Assembly (NCBI RefSeq): GCF_017377735.1
Contig: NZ_JAFVMH010000007.1
Coordinates: forward strand, 124,001 to 188,000
Origin: Acetobacter garciniae
GTDB taxonomy: Bacteria > Pseudomonadota > Alphaproteobacteria > Acetobacterales > Acetobacteraceae
DNA length: 64,000 bases
Direction: 5' to 3'
In this document: positions 1 through 8,343 of the stretch, in pieces
Numbering within the stretch: position 1 is the first letter of the stretch
How the letters are laid out: every line of letters starts with the position of its first letter
Made by a program: the position numbers and the translations under genes
Notes under the pieces: model-generated
What the model saw: only the letters and a program-made list of their open reading frames with translations
The model's database searches: none
Told to the model about the DNA's origin: nothing

Positions 1-1
1 G

Positions 2-154
2 ACGGGCAAGCCCCATCCGGTCCTGCGCGCAGGCGGTGCGGGCTGGTACAGCATGGTAACCCCGCAAACCATGTTCGAACTCGACCGCCCCCCCTCGGTG
101 GAGACAGCACTGGCCATGGCCGCGCAACTGGCCCCAACGCCGCTGGGCCCGTAA
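2..154 (+). CDS. C-terminal end of an unidentified protein (partial)
   Basis: A reading frame is open from base 2 to a TAA at 152-154 and gives the last 50 residues of a gene that enters from the left edge. It contains the stretch GGAGWYSMVTPQTMFEL and ends in PTPLGP. Codon use fits the GC-rich surroundings. I do not recognise the family from this tail, and no motif is visible. It ends 96 bases before the end of the convergent gene on the other strand. Confidence 0.5.
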   Translation, partial: TGKPHPVLRAGGAGWYSMVTPQTMFELDRPPSVETALAMAAQLAPTPLGP

Positions 155-250
155 AGGCGCCCGGGCTGTCCGGGACATGGGACGTCCGTCCGGCAGGATC
201 GCTGGCACTTATGCGCTTTGCGGCGTTTCAGGGCCGCCGGGTATAAGACA

Positions 251-2644
251 TTAGGGAAAGATAATATGGCCAGCGCCGCGCCGGGTCTGCCCCGCCAGGG
301 CCAGGGCCAGGGCGACCGCCCAGCCGATCACGGTCCAGCCCAGCAGAAGGTTGAGCGCCAGCACCGTGCCTTTTTTGACGATATCGCGGCGACAGGCCAC
401 GGCAAACGGTGCGAAATAGACACATAGCCCCAGGGCGCCGGCCATAAGCAGCAAGCCCTGCCTGAACGCTGCATGCGCATTTGCGCTGGAGGCCACAGGT
501 GGCGGGGTGGTGGGCGCCTGTGCTGTCGTATCCAGCCCGCTATCGGGTACGCTCCCTGCCCCGCCCCCTGCACTGGAGCTGGTGGACGCATCTGGGGTGG
601 CCTGCGCGGGTGTTGTATCGGCGGGCGTGCCGGGTGCCCCGTTCCGGCTATCGTCAGGCTCCGCATTCGCCGCGGCAACCTGCCCTGCGGGCTGTGCGCC
701 ATCCCCCGTATTCTGTGGCTGGGCATCGCCCGGGGCTGCACCATCGGCCAGTGTTTCGGATGGCGGGGGCAGTGGCATAGGGGCGGAAAGCAGAAGCGCT
801 GCTTCGGTATCGGACAGCAGGCCATCGGCCCGCGGGCTTTGCCTGATCCGCTGCCATGTCATGATCGCGTGGCGGGTGGGTGCGCTGTAAACGCCGTCTT
901 CCACCATATTGGCGGGCAGGTAGCCCAGGGCCACCAGCTTGTGCTGCACGGCGATATGCGTATCCAGCGGGCGGGCCGATTCCTCCCGCGCGGGGCCGCT
1001 CAGCCTTCTGCGGTAGCTCTCGGCCAGCCGGTCCATGGCGGCGGCGTAGCAGGGCACGGCATTGGGGGGCATGCTCTGGTTGGCCTGACCGGGAAGGGGC
1101 AGGCCGCAGCGCTGATACGCCGCGTTTTCACTGGCCAGCACCTCCTGCGTCAGGCCGCTGAGCGCCCCGGCCCCCATTGTCTGGCGCAGGGCATAATAGA
1201 CCTGATCGAACATGAGTTCATGCCGCGCGGCCTCGCTGCTCTGGCACAACATGGTGGCGATGGCATCGTTCCAGGGGGGCAGCTTGCAGGAAAAATCGGG
1301 CCAGTAGCGGGGGGGCGCGTGGCCGGTATCGGGGGTGGGCCCGGGGCCCCGCGAAGCATCGGCGGCCATGTTCGCAGCGGACGCACCACCGGCAGGTGCG
1401 TTCGGGGTGGCCATAGCCGGGGCAGGCGCGCCCGGCGCTCCGGCCGCCTGGCTCTGCGCCGCGTCGTTCTGGCCGGGCTGTGCGGGTGGCAGCACCATGG
1501 GCAGCGTTGCGGCCTGTTCGGGGGTCAGGTAATGGCCCGCGACCAGAAAACCCGCCAGGGCCTGTGGAAAAGGCAAAGGCTGGCGTTCCTTTTCCGGGCA
1601 GGGCTCGGGCCCGGCATCGCCTGCTGCCGCACGCAGGTCGCACAGGGACATGCCGAACATGGGCCGGGGCTGTTCGGCATGGTCGAGCATGTCGCGCCAG
1701 CCCTGCGGCAACTGGCCCAGATTGGCGCGCGTGGCCACCATATAGGCCAGAAAGCCGTTGGGGTCGGCCCGCCCGCCCTGCACCCAGTTCGCCCGCTGCG
1801 CCATCAGATCCTGCGCCACGAAAGAACTGTAGAGCGGATCGCGGGTGACGGTCTGCAACGCCCCGTCATGATAGCGTTGCAGCACCAGCGGGGCGTAGGA
1901 ATTGGAATACGGCGCAAAACGGTAGAAAAACGACTGGTCCAGCCCCACCAGTTCAGCCGTGCCGTCATGGGCGATATCCACCACCCGGGGCGGGCTGTCA
2001 CCATCGACTTCGCCCCACAGGGTGGTGCTCCAGCGGCCACCGGGTTTCTGGCCGAAAATGGAGGTGATCTCGCAGCAATGCGCCCCGCCGGAATAGGCTG
2101 AAACCATGACCTGCGGCAGGGGCGATGCGTTGTCGAGCCTGTATAGCGCCAGGTGCAGCCCGCTCAGCCCGCTATCGGGGCCGTAAGGGGTCAGCAGGTA
2201 GGTGACGGGCATCGTGTTGGGGTGGGAAAGATCGTACAGACGCAGCCTGGCGATGGTGCAGGACGCCGGGGCCTGCGGGTCGGGCTTGCGCCAGACCATG
2301 GCCGCACTGCACTGGTGCCACGCCATGACCTCCACCACCGCGGACAGCCCCCCTGCGGCCACGCTGGCGCGCATGTCATTCCCCAATCCGGCCTGCGCCA
2401 AGGGGGGCTTGTCATACGGGTCGGGCGTGGGCGTTGCGGCCTGCGCGCGGCCGGGGAACGCGGCAGGCAGGCACACCGCCAGGCAGGACACGACCAGCAG
2501 ACCCAGCCAGGCCCTGGATACGCTGGCCTTGGGCACGCACACTTTGGCCACGGCCGCTTTGGCCGCCAGCATGGCCGCACACAGCCGGGCCAGACCCGGC
2601 CAGATCAGACCGGGACCGAAATGGACGCGCGCGCGTGATGTCAT
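251..2644 (-). CDS. Large exported/membrane fusion protein: LprI-like, peptidoglycan-binding-like and superinfection-immunity-like parts
   Basis: About 797 residues. The ATG at 2644 was chosen because AGGCAGGGA precedes it; the frame is open further upstream without a good site. A hydrophobic segment at residues 46-60 ending in FPGRAQA looks like a signal peptide. Near residue 190 there is an AHCC motif. Residues ~445-555 resemble the LprI-like (DUF1311) family: paired cysteines in FSCK and MLCQ, then AAMDRLAESYRRRL. Residues ~560-620 resemble a peptidoglycan-binding helical repeat (VQHKLVALGYL, DGVYSAPTRHAI). After a Pro/Ala-rich linker, residues ~725-790 hold two membrane segments with NLLLGWTVIGWAVALALAL, which matches the superinfection-immunity family (PF14373-like). 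The combination suggests a cell-envelope protein. Its function is unknown, and the name of the last domain does not prove a role against phage. Confidence 0.75.
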   Translation of the reverse strand: MTSRARVHFGPGLIWPGLARLCAAMLAAKAAVAKVCVPKASVSRAWLGLLVVSCLAVCLPAAFPGRAQAATPTPDPYDKPPLAQAGLGNDMRASVAAGGLSAVVEVMAWHQCSAAMVWRKPDPQAPASCTIARLRLYDLSHPNTMPVTYLLTPYGPDSGLSGLHLALYRLDNASPLPQVMVSAYSGGAHCCEITSIFGQKPGGRWSTTLWGEVDGDSPPRVVDIAHDGTAELVGLDQSFFYRFAPYSNSYAPLVLQRYHDGALQTVTRDPLYSSFVAQDLMAQRANWVQGGRADPNGFLAYMVATRANLGQLPQGWRDMLDHAEQPRPMFGMSLCDLRAAAGDAGPEPCPEKERQPLPFPQALAGFLVAGHYLTPEQAATLPMVLPPAQPGQNDAAQSQAAGAPGAPAPAMATPNAPAGGASAANMAADASRGPGPTPDTGHAPPRYWPDFSCKLPPWNDAIATMLCQSSEAARHELMFDQVYYALRQTMGAGALSGLTQEVLASENAAYQRCGLPLPGQANQSMPPNAVPCYAAAMDRLAESYRRRLSGPAREESARPLDTHIAVQHKLVALGYLPANMVEDGVYSAPTRHAIMTWQRIRQSPRADGLLSDTEAALLLSAPMPLPPPSETLADGAAPGDAQPQNTGDGAQPAGQVAAANAEPDDSRNGAPGTPADTTPAQATPDASTSSSAGGGAGSVPDSGLDTTAQAPTTPPPVASSANAHAAFRQGLLLMAGALGLCVYFAPFAVACRRDIVKKGTVLALNLLLGWTVIGWAVALALALAGQTRRGAGHIIFP

Positions 2645-2853
2645 TCCCTGCCTGCTCCGCAGCTTGCATGATCCTGCGTCCATATAACCGTAACACGGGC
2701 CGGTTGTAATGGACCTTGCCGCAGGGCGGCCCTGTGAGGCGCACTGACCGGCCCGCGCACCCCGGCAGGCCGCATGGCGGGCGGGTAGCCCCGCGACCGT
2801 GCGCCTGCTAAGGTTTTTGGCAAAGACGTTTTCCCAAACCGGACAGAACACGA

Positions 2854-3813
2854 ATGGTCTCGCTCAGCACACCCATTACGGCAGCCCATGTCTATTACGA
2901 TATCGCCGCCGAACTCGCCCGCAGGCCCGACGCCCCCGCCTGCCGCCAGGTGAAAACCGCCGCCGATCTTGAAGCCCTGCTGCCCGAAACGGAAGTGCTG
3001 GTCATCTCCATGCTGTGGCAGAACCGCTTTCTGGCCATGGCCCCCCGGCTACGTTATATCCAGTCCATCAGTTCCGGGGTGGACCAGTTCGACCTTGACG
3101 CCCTGAAGGCGTGCGGGGTGCGGCTGTGCAATGCGCGCGGCGTCAATTCCCGCGCCGTGGCCGAACATGCGCTGGCCCTGCTGTTCTCCCTGTCCCGCCG
3201 GCTGTACGAAGCGCGTGACAATCAGGCCCGGCACCGCTGGTCCACCACCGGCACCGACCCGCGCCCCCGCCTGACCGAACTGGCGGACAAGGTGGTGTAT
3301 GTGATCGGCATGGGCACGATTGGCGATGAAATAGCCCGGCTGTGCCAGGCCCTGGGCATGACGGTGCTGGGCACCCGCCACAGCCCCCGCCCGCTGGACG
3401 TACCCGGCGTGACGCAGATCGCAGCAGACGATATCGCCACCGGGCTGGCCGCCGCCGATCACGTTATTCTGACCTGCCCGCTGACCGAACAGACCCGCCA
3501 CCTGATCAATGCGCGCACTCTCGCTCTCATGAAGCGGAGTGCCACCCTCATCAACGTGGCACGCGGGCCGGTGGTGGAAGAAAACGCCCTGATCGCGGCC
3601 CTGGAATCGGGGGCCCTTGCCGCCGCCGCACTGGACACGTTCGACACCGAACCCCTGCCCGCACAAAGCCCGCTGTGGTCCGTGCCCAACCTGGTACTGA
3701 CCGGCCATATCGCGGGGGAAACCGAATATTACGAACGCAATGTGGTGAATATCCTGCTGAAAAACCTGGAAGCACTTCAATCCGACGCGCCCATGACAAA
3801 CCGTATTGTGTGA
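2854..3813 (+). CDS. D-isomer-specific 2-hydroxyacid dehydrogenase, NAD(P)-binding
   Basis: 319 residues, normal for the family. The central Rossmann motif is GMGTIG (residues ~151-156) within VVYVIGMGTIG. The catalytic Arg lies in INVARGPVV (~236), the acidic residue follows in DTFDTEPLP, and the active-site His is in LTGHIAGET. Members reduce 2-keto acids to D-2-hydroxy acids or do the reverse with NAD(P)H; the substrate cannot be read from sequence. The N-terminal SISSGVDQFD loop resembles the glyoxylate/hydroxypyruvate reductase side of the family. It starts 9 bases after the long divergent frame on the minus strand, so the intergenic region with the previous gene (2645-2853) probably carries divergent promoters. 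The LysR gene follows on the same strand. Confidence 0.9.
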   Translation: MVSLSTPITAAHVYYDIAAELARRPDAPACRQVKTAADLEALLPETEVLVISMLWQNRFLAMAPRLRYIQSISSGVDQFDLDALKACGVRLCNARGVNSRAVAEHALALLFSLSRRLYEARDNQARHRWSTTGTDPRPRLTELADKVVYVIGMGTIGDEIARLCQALGMTVLGTRHSPRPLDVPGVTQIAADDIATGLAAADHVILTCPLTEQTRHLINARTLALMKRSATLINVARGPVVEENALIAALESGALAAAALDTFDTEPLPAQSPLWSVPNLVLTGHIAGETEYYERNVVNILLKNLEALQSDAPMTNRIV

Positions 3814-4044
3814 ACGGGTTTTTTTAAAAAGAGCCCCAATAGGCGATCACGCTTTTCCCGGACGGGGGTAACGGGTCAGGCGCCCCCTTTACAAACGGAC
3901 GCATGACGCCCCATGGACCGGCGGGAGTGGCTGGATAGCCCCAGCCGGACCCGGGGGGCCTAGACAATCGACATGGCGGGCCGGGCGTTCGTGCTACCGG
4001 TTCGCGCAGACCGACCGCACCGCCGACCCGAAGAGTGATGCCCC

Positions 4045-4965
4045 ATGGCCTTTGCCCGACGATTCCTGCCCCCCATATCGCTGCTGTGTTCGTTCGAAGC
4101 CGCGGCAAGGCACCAGAACTTCACCACCGCCGCCAAGGAACTGCACCTGACGCAAAGTGCCATCAGCCGGCATATCCGCCTGCTGGAGGAGCAGCTTGGC
4201 GCGTTGCTGTTCGTGCGCGAACGCCAGACGGTGCGGCTGACCATTGCGGGGGAATCCTACGCGCGGGAAGTGCGGGCGGCACTCAAGCAGATTGCCGCGG
4301 CCACGTTGGGGCTGCGGGCGGCACCCGCGGGCGGCACGCTGAACCTGAGCATCGTGCCCACCTTCGGCAGTTTGTGGCTGGCCCCGAAACTGCCCGACTT
4401 CAAAAGCCGTTATCCGGAAATAACGGTCAACCTGTTCACCCGCTCCACCCCGTTCGACTTTGCGGCCGAAACAATGGATGCCGCCATCCATTTCGGCATA
4501 CCCGACTGGCCGGGCACGGAATCCAGCGCGATCTGCGGGGAACGGATCGTGCCTGTCTGCGCGCCATCCCTTGCGGCACGGCATGATTTTCAAACCCCGG
4601 CCCACCTGCTGGATGCACCACTCCTGCACCTGGTCTCCCGCCCCGATGCGTGGGAACGCTGGTTCAACGCCCAGGGCCTGGATGCCGATCGCATTCATGG
4701 CATGCTGTGCGACCAGTTCTACACCATTACCCAGATCGCCATGGCGGGCGGCGGGCTGGCCCTGCTGCCCGAGATTCTGATCCAGCCCGAACTGCACGCA
4801 CGAACCCTGGTGCAGATCGGGCCGACCTATGAAGAACAAGGCGAGGCCGCCTATTACCTTGTCTGGCCGCAGGACAAAACCCAGTACAAGCCACTGGAAC
4901 TGTTCCGCCTGTGGCTGGCCGAACAGATCCTCAACCCGCCCCTGAACAGACCCGACCCCACCTGA
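4045..4965 (+). CDS. LysR-family transcriptional regulator
   Basis: 306 residues, standard length. The N-terminal winged helix-turn-helix is seen in FEAAARHQNFTTAAKEL and LTQSAISRHIRLLEEQLG (residues ~14-52), followed by the linker helix and a periplasmic-binding-like effector domain (about 95-300). The start PPISLLCSFEAAARHQNF is typical of the GcvA-like branch. It lies 231 bases downstream of the 2-hydroxyacid dehydrogenase in the same direction, so that gene is a candidate target, although LysR regulators more often control divergent neighbours. The gap between them (3814-4044) shows no gene. The effector is unknown. Confidence 0.92.
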   Translation: MAFARRFLPPISLLCSFEAAARHQNFTTAAKELHLTQSAISRHIRLLEEQLGALLFVRERQTVRLTIAGESYAREVRAALKQIAAATLGLRAAPAGGTLNLSIVPTFGSLWLAPKLPDFKSRYPEITVNLFTRSTPFDFAAETMDAAIHFGIPDWPGTESSAICGERIVPVCAPSLAARHDFQTPAHLLDAPLLHLVSRPDAWERWFNAQGLDADRIHGMLCDQFYTITQIAMAGGGLALLPEILIQPELHARTLVQIGPTYEEQGEAAYYLVWPQDKTQYKPLELFRLWLAEQILNPPLNRPDPT

Positions 4966-5120
4966 GCCGGGCCATACGACATTCTGCGCGCAGCACGGTT
5001 TCACACAAACCACATGGGATAACGTGTGCCTGTCCGACAAAGCGGAGCGAGTGGAAAGCCCACTTCAGAAACAGGCCAACGCATGAAAACAGATATTCCG
5101 TATTGGCGAACGACCTCCCC

Positions 5121-5504
5121 CTACGCGTTCGGATCAATCTCTCTTCCCGCCTGCACCTCAGGGTCATTTTCAAAAGTGTGCAGAACGGCTGACCAGAATG
5201 CCCGCAGGCTGGGAAATCGTCCCCAGTTGGGTGGTTCTTCAACCTCCGCCGTGGGATCTATACCGAGCACAGCCCAACTGATACGCTCAATGTCCTCATC
5301 GCTGCAGGCCATTACAGTTCTTAACTCGTTGACTGTCTGCTGTTTGAACAGCAGACGATGACCTCGCGGTGCATCTTCAATGGCCTCGAACAGCGTATCG
5401 CCAAAAGTATCTGCATCTTCGCCAAACGAACTAGCGCCCAGATTAGTAAGACGCGGGAACAGATCGAGAATATCATATTTAGTCAAGTTTAACGGTATGG
5501 ACAT
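5121..5504 (-). CDS. Small acidic protein, candidate immunity protein for the upstream toxin-like gene
   Basis: 127 residues, clearly acidic (FGEDADTFGDTLFEAIEDA, CSDEDIERI), with conserved-looking aromatic residues (PPNWGRFPSLRAFWSAVL) and no signal peptide or membrane segment. The family was not recognised. Its start overlaps the end of the preceding frame by 26 bases, which suggests translational coupling. A small acidic cytoplasmic protein directly behind a toxin-like C-terminus is the usual layout of immunity genes in polymorphic toxin systems, so an immunity role is an inference from context. The DNA is less GC-rich than the surroundings, consistent with transfer. No other gene is visible between this and the LysR gene. 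Confidence 0.6.
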   Translation of the reverse strand: MSIPLNLTKYDILDLFPRLTNLGASSFGEDADTFGDTLFEAIEDAPRGHRLLFKQQTVNELRTVMACSDEDIERISWAVLGIDPTAEVEEPPNWGRFPSLRAFWSAVLHTFENDPEVQAGREIDPNA

Positions 5505-5655
5505 AATAGATCATCCCATTGTGTTCTTTTTTGATAATTGCAACTTGAATACGCTGCGCAGATGTATGTTGCCGACCAGCACTCTTGATTACAACAGCTC
5601 CCCTTCCAGAGATATGTCCGTCAAGCAAGGCTTTGTCTCCATTTCTGGCGTTTTT
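5479..5655 (-). pseudogene. C-terminal portion of the toxin-like gene, in a shifted frame
   Basis: This is the continuation of the toxin-like domain in another frame. From a run of five A (plus-strand TTTTT at 5651-5655) the frame reads NARNGDKALLDGHISGRG and ends in MIYYVHTVKLD, a plausible beta-rich end of a small nuclease domain. Removing a single A from the run joins it smoothly to the upstream frame (RRFTKE then NARNGDK). The same frame also contains an ATG at 5700, but that start has no convincing ribosome-binding site and lies inside the upstream domain. It is either a true frameshift, a sequencing error, or a site of +1 frameshifting. Confidence 0.55.
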
Positions 5656-6340
5656 CCTTCGTGAATCGCCGATCGATATATGCGGCGGTCGGATCAACAT
5701 ATTTTAGAAGCACATGGCCCCCCGCTTTGCGATTATGCGGAGGTGCCTCATGATGGTCGAGATCAAGGTTCTTCTGTCGATGCGGTGAGAGAAGATTCTG
5801 GTTGGTGGGCGATCTAGCTGGGTGAGTGGCATACGGCGAAGGCCGGTGAAAATGCTCCGACGTGATGTCGGCATGCCTGAAGGTCAGTCGGCTTGTGTCC
5901 GCCGATGCAACGCGAATGGCCCGGGTGGCCGCGAAAGACCCGACTGCATGCAGCAGACTGCCAGGGATCAGGGCATCTGCGGCCGTACCGGCGAAATCGG
6001 CAATAGCGGGAGGCGCATAGGCCCTCAGGGCCACGGCACGGATCGCGCGTTCGGTCCGGGTTTGGGGTAGCGTGCCTGTAGTCCACGCACGTCGTCCGGC
6101 GGCCATCATGTCAACGCCGTGGGCGGCAAGAGCAATGCCGCCCACTTTGCTGAGCAACGGTTCAGGGGCAGCCAGAAGGCCAGCGGCTCCGGCCATTTCC
6201 GCAGCCCCGAAGCCGATCGTGGCCAGCCCCTCGGCCCGATTAATGGTTTGCTGGCTCGGCAGGTATCGTCTGACAACACTGACAAGCTGATGTTCGCTCA
6301 TGACGAATGTCAGAGCGGGATGCTGGTTGGTATCTGGCAT
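5621..6340 (-). CDS. Polymorphic toxin/effector-like protein, interrupted before the end of its C-terminal domain
   Basis: 239 residues before a premature TGA. ATG at 6340 is preceded by CAGGACACACC; a second start (MSEHQLVSVV) is at 6301. Residues ~30-85 are small, hydrophobic and Gly/Ala-rich (FGAAEMAGAAGLLAAPEP, VGGIALAAHGVD), like the N-terminal part of orphan effectors of contact-dependent or type VI delivery that carry RNase A-like or related nuclease domains. The C-terminal domain starts with DLDHHEAPPHNRKAGGHVL, with clustered His residues, then LLKYVDPTAAYIDRRFTKE. After that the frame ends, and the missing part is found in another frame downstream. Assignment to a nuclease fold is tentative; an EndoU-type or other small RNase fold is also possible. 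No delivery genes are in the window. Confidence 0.55.
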   Translation of the reverse strand: MPDTNQHPALTFVMSEHQLVSVVRRYLPSQQTINRAEGLATIGFGAAEMAGAAGLLAAPEPLLSKVGGIALAAHGVDMMAAGRRAWTTGTLPQTRTERAIRAVALRAYAPPAIADFAGTAADALIPGSLLHAVGSFAATRAIRVASADTSRLTFRHADITSEHFHRPSPYATHPARSPTNQNLLSPHRQKNLDLDHHEAPPHNRKAGGHVLLKYVDPTAAYIDRRFTKEKRQKWRQSLA

Positions 6341-6363
6341 GGTGTGTCCTGAAATACAGACAC

Positions 6364-6390
6364 AAAAAAAGCCCGCCGGTGAGGGCAGGC
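6364..6390 (-). terminator. Intrinsic terminator just upstream of the toxin-like gene
   Basis: Read on the minus strand, GCCTGCC (6390-6384) pairs with GGCGGGC (6377-6371), all seven positions paired if one G-U pair is counted, followed by seven T (6370-6364). It stops minus-strand transcription only 23 bases before the toxin-like start codon. Confidence 0.65.
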
Positions 6391-6684
6391 TTTGCGTGTC
6401 GCATAGGTTAATCCACGCCGTGGCTTATGCCATAGCGCTTTTTAGGAGGATCATGATTGTGTGGGAAAGTCCGGATCAGTGGCTACAACACTTCGAACTC
6501 TATTAAATATATAGCAAAAACTGCGCGCGGGTACTAGATGAAAACAGGCCGATCTGGCCTCGACCAATATCAGATGGCGGCGGCAGCCTCAGGCAACCGT
6601 TAAAAATAACAGTGCAGGGCGGATTATCCGGTTACATCACTTATGCATCGTCAAGGGTAGCAGAGCTGGACACTGACAACGCAA
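6391..6684. other. AT-rich intergenic stretch without a confident gene
   Basis: About 290 bases between the toxin terminator and the amaB terminator. The only coding hint is a 17-codon plus-strand frame at 6453 (MIVWESPDQWLQHFELY) directly behind AGGAGG. It may be a relic of a larger gene or chance. No tRNA, repeat copy or insertion-sequence end was recognised. Confidence 0.4.
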
Positions 6685-6715
6685 AACGGCGTGGGAGAAA
6701 ACCTCCCACGCCGTT
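6685..6715 (-). terminator. Strong hairpin terminator of the amaA-amaB unit
   Basis: A perfect 13-bp stem: AACGGCGTGGGAG at 6685-6697 pairs with CTCCCACGCCGTT at 6703-6715 across a 5-base loop. On the minus strand the stem is followed by TTTT. It lies 68 bases after the stop codon of the aldehyde dehydrogenase gene. Confidence 0.85.
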
Positions 6716-6783
6716 CTTGTCTTTTACCAATCCGACCGGGACGGGCTTTGCCCGGAGCCCCGGTCCGGGCTTACGGTAAAGGG

Positions 6784-8298
6784 TCAGCCCACGTCGAACT
6801 TCACGCCCTGGGCCAGGGGCAGCGTGCGCCCGTAATTGACCGTGTTGGTCTGGCGGCGCATGTAGCCTTTCCACGCATCGGAACCGGATTCACGGCCACC
6901 GCCGGTTTCCTTTTCGCCACCGAAGGCCCCGCCAATTTCCGCACCCGAGGGGCCGATATTCACGTTGGCGATCCCGCAATCGGACCCGGCAGCGGAAATA
7001 TACTGTTCAAGCTCGCGCACATCGGTGGTGAAGATGGAGGACGACAGGCCCTGCACCACGTCGTTCTGCAAGGCAATCGCTTCTTCCAGCGTGTCGTATT
7101 TCAGAACATACAGGATGGGAGCGAAGGTTTCCTCCAGCACGGGGCCGGTCTGGGCGGGCATTTCCACCAGCGCCGGGCGCACGTAGAAGGAGGCCGCACC
7201 GTTCACGTCAACCCGTTCGCCGCCGCATACCGCGCCACCGGCGGCCTTGGCGGCCACAAGGCTTTCCTGCATGGCGTTGAACGAGGCTTCGTCGATCAGC
7301 GGGCCGACCAGCGCGTCGGATGTCAGCGGGCTGCCGACACTGATCGCGCCGTAAACCTGCTTCAGGCGCGGCACCAGCGTGTCATAGACGGAAGAATGCA
7401 CGATCAGGCGGCGCAGCGTGGTGCAGCGCTGGCCCGCCGTGCCCATGGCGCCAAAGGCCACGGCGCGCAGGGTCATGTCCAGATCGGCCGACGGGGTGAC
7501 GATGGAGGCATTGTTGCCGCCCAGTTCCAGAATGGCGCGGCCGAAGCGGCGGGCCACGGCCCCACCCACGGCCCGGCCCATGCGGGTGGACCCGGTGGCG
7601 GAAATAACCGGCACGCGGCTGTCATCGACAAGCTGGCGACCGATATCCGCCCCGCCGATCAGCAGGCCGCTCAGCCCCGCCGGCACGCCGCCAAAGGCTT
7701 CGGCCGCTTTTTCGAACAGGGCCTGGGTGGCCAGGGCAGTCAGCGGGGTTTTCTCGGACGGTTTCCAGATAATGGAATCGCCGCATACCAGGGCCAGCGC
7801 CGCATTCCACGACCACACGGCAACGGGGAAGTTGAAGGCCGAGATAATGCCGACCGCACCCATGGGGTGCCACTGTTCCATCAGCCGGTGTTCGGGGCGT
7901 TCGGACTGGATGGTCAGGCCGTAAAGCTGACGGGACAGGCCGACCGCGAAGTCGCAGATATCGATCATTTCCTGCACTTCGCCCAGACCTTCGGACACGA
8001 CCTTGCCCGCCTCGATCGAGACCAGGCGGCCCAGAAGCTCCTTGTTGTCGCGCAGGACATTGCCCAGAAGGCGCACAAGTTCACCCCGGCGCGGGGCCGG
8101 CACGGTGCGCCAGACCTTGAACGCCTCGGCCGCGGAAGCGATCACGGTATCGGCCTGGGCTGCGGTCACTTCGGGCACATGAGCGACGATCTCGCCCGTG
8201 ACAGGGGTGCGCACGGCCAGCGTGCCGCCGGTATAGGCACTTTCGGGCACGCCCAGCTTGTGGAAAATGCTTTTCACGTCGTGTTGGATCGAACTCAT
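6784..8298 (-). CDS. amaB: Antiquitin-type aldehyde dehydrogenase, probable L-2-aminoadipate-6-semialdehyde dehydrogenase
   Basis: 504 residues, the usual length. Features of the ALDH7 (antiquitin) branch are visible: HPMGAVGIISAFNFPVAVW with the substrate/NAD Asn, WKPSEKTPL, ATGSTRMGRAVG, the catalytic Glu in LELGGNNA, and the catalytic Cys in GTAGQRCTTLRRL. ALDH7 members oxidise 2-aminoadipate semialdehyde (in equilibrium with piperideine-6-carboxylate) to 2-aminoadipate in lysine and pipecolate breakdown. The gene lies 45 bases downstream of an amaA-like oxidase and is followed by a strong terminator, so the two form one transcript. An alternative role as ketoglutarate-semialdehyde dehydrogenase in hydroxyproline breakdown is less likely by sequence but suits the nearby epimerase. 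Confidence 0.88.
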   Translation of the reverse strand: MSSIQHDVKSIFHKLGVPESAYTGGTLAVRTPVTGEIVAHVPEVTAAQADTVIASAAEAFKVWRTVPAPRRGELVRLLGNVLRDNKELLGRLVSIEAGKVVSEGLGEVQEMIDICDFAVGLSRQLYGLTIQSERPEHRLMEQWHPMGAVGIISAFNFPVAVWSWNAALALVCGDSIIWKPSEKTPLTALATQALFEKAAEAFGGVPAGLSGLLIGGADIGRQLVDDSRVPVISATGSTRMGRAVGGAVARRFGRAILELGGNNASIVTPSADLDMTLRAVAFGAMGTAGQRCTTLRRLIVHSSVYDTLVPRLKQVYGAISVGSPLTSDALVGPLIDEASFNAMQESLVAAKAAGGAVCGGERVDVNGAASFYVRPALVEMPAQTGPVLEETFAPILYVLKYDTLEEAIALQNDVVQGLSSSIFTTDVRELEQYISAAGSDCGIANVNIGPSGAEIGGAFGGEKETGGGRESGSDAWKGYMRRQTNTVNYGRTLPLAQGVKFDVG

Positions 8299-8343
8299 GA
8301 CTTTCTCAGCTTTCTTGTCAAAAAACGCGGTAGGCTCTGGCTG

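Noticed and set aside
3814-3850. Possible terminator after the 2-hydroxyacid dehydrogenase gene
   Set aside because: There is a T-run and an A-run but no convincing GC stem, so it was not listed.
6453-6506. 17-codon frame MIVWESPDQWLQHFELY behind AGGAGG
   Set aside because: A good ribosome site but far too short to support a gene without conservation evidence; kept only as a note in the gap entry.
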